Of a stretch of 6,382 nucleotides of DNA, positions 5,721 through 6,382 are shown one piece after another (position 1 is the first letter of the stretch; each line of letters starts with the position of its first letter). Location of the stretch: the NCBI GenBank assembly GCA_002359975.1, contig DENG01000067.1, positions 18,749 to 25,130 of the forward strand, in the 5' to 3' direction. The DNA is from Polynucleobacter sp. UBA2650 (GTDB lineage Bacteria; Pseudomonadota; Gammaproteobacteria; Burkholderiales; Burkholderiaceae). The position numbers and the translations under genes are program-made. The notes under the pieces are model-generated. The model saw nothing but the letters and a program-made list of their open reading frames with translations. It did no database searches and was not told the origin of the DNA.

Positions 5721-6382
5721 ATGAAGATTAATACCACTTCTGCAGTAATGCAAACCCAAACTAAGCAATCCAAGTCGGGGAAGCCCTATACCCGAGGGGC
5801 AGCCTTGCCTTCGCTCCTAAGGCAGCGCATTTTGATTCTGGATGGCGCGATGGGCACCATGATTCAGCAGAAAAAGTTTAGCGAAGCGGATTATCGAGGC
5901 TTAAAACATAGCCAGCGCTTTGCCAATCATCCAATCGATTTAAAAGGAAATAATGAGCTCTTGGTCTTAACGCAGCCCGAAGCCATTCGACAGATCCACG
6001 ATGAGTATCTAGCAGCTGGTGCAGACATTATTGAGACCAACACCTTTGGCGCTACCTCGATAGCGCAGGAAGACTACAAAATGCCGGAGCTTGCTCGTGA
6101 GATGAATCTTGCAGCGGCTAAGTTAGCTCGTGCAGCATGCGATCAATTTAGCACCCCGGATAAACCTCGTTTTGTAGCCGGTGCGATTGGACCAACACCT
6201 AAGACAGCAAGTATCTCTCCGGATGTGAATGATCCAGGCGCCCGCAATGTGCATTTTGATGCTTTACGTAAAGCCTATCGCGAACAGGCAGAAGCATTAT
6301 TTGAAGGCGGCTCAGACCTTTTTTTAGTAGAAACAATTTTTGATACCCTCAATGCAAAAGCAGCCCTTTTTGCACTCGATGA
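5721..6382 (+). CDS. metH: Methionine synthase, N-terminal homocysteine-binding module, 3' end cut by window edge
   Basis: My translation from the ATG at 5721 gives 220 residues and runs off the window. It matches the homocysteine S-methyltransferase barrel of cobalamin-dependent methionine synthase, which moves a methyl group from methyltetrahydrofolate to homocysteine in the cytosol. Signatures are [12 protein letters not shown] (38-49), [14 protein letters not shown] (76-89), [13 protein letters not shown] (100-112), [15 protein letters not shown] (154-168) and [14 protein letters not shown] (199-212). The zinc-binding Cys residues lie beyond the window. About 28 polar residues precede the conserved domain; a second in-frame ATG at 5748 (residue 10) is an alternative start. 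The Shine-Dalgarno is weak at both. Several Burkholderiales split this enzyme into a separate homocysteine-domain gene of roughly 350 codons plus a larger partner, and the window cannot show which form this is. Confidence 0.93.
   Translation, partial: MKINTTSAVMQTQTKQSKSGKPYTRGAALPSLLRQRILILDGAMGTMIQQKKFSEADYRGLKHSQRFANHPIDLKGNNELLVLTQPEAIRQIHDEYLAAGADIIETNTFGATSIAQEDYKMPELAREMNLAAAKLARAACDQFSTPDKPRFVAGAIGPTPKTASISPDVNDPGARNVHFDALRKAYREQAEALFEGGSDLFLVETIFDTLNAKAALFALD

Noticed and set aside
1..6382. Mobile element, prophage, CRISPR or defence system
   Set aside because: No transposase, integrase, direct-repeat array or defence-type domain was seen; all genes look like core metabolic or envelope genes.

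Overview
The window carries eight protein genes, two of them cut by the window edges. It looks like an ordinary chromosomal stretch of a betaproteobacterium of the order Burkholderiales. The reasons are a PhaM-type polyhydroxyalkanoate granule regulator, an AceK whose N-terminus ([16 protein letters not shown]) resembles what I recall of Burkholderiaceae homologues, and an AcuI/YhdH-type reductase nearby. The moderate base composition (not GC-rich by eye) and tight gene packing suggest a low-GC, compact-genome member such as Polynucleobacter. That genus assignment is inference only. I see no mobile elements, CRISPR arrays, tRNA or rRNA genes.

Layout. Bases 1-1288 (minus strand) hold a compact three-gene group, read right to left: a small lipoprotein (1007-1288), a flavin-reductase-fold protein starting at TTG (488-994), and a glutathione S-transferase that overlaps the reductase by four bases and runs off the left edge (1-491). 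Bases 1383-2366 (plus) encode an AcuI/YhdH quinone oxidoreductase. Bases 2406-4199 (minus) encode isocitrate dehydrogenase kinase/phosphatase, aceK. Bases 4235-5332 (plus) encode a metallo-beta-lactamase-fold hydrolase with a complete metal site. Bases 5235-5669 (minus) encode a short PhaM-like protein whose 3' end overlaps the hydrolase gene by 98 bp, tail to tail. Bases 5721-6382 (plus) hold the 5' part of metH (homocysteine-binding module), cut by the right edge.

Transcription units alternate strand strictly (- + - + - +). The three divergent gaps are 94, 35 and 51 bp; the two convergent junctions are a 39-bp gap and a 98-bp overlap. There is little room for separate promoters and no obvious intrinsic terminator.

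How the genes relate. AceK controls flux at the isocitrate branch point (TCA cycle versus glyoxylate shunt). PhaM acts in polyhydroxybutyrate storage. AcuI-type enzymes reduce acrylyl-CoA or similar substrates. A shared carbon-overflow theme is possible, but each gene sits in its own transcription unit, so a functional link is speculative. I did not find a convincing novel system. The best observations are the 98-bp coding overlap, the short PhaM, the very tight aceK/hydrolase divergent start region, and several short palindromes in intergenic gaps.
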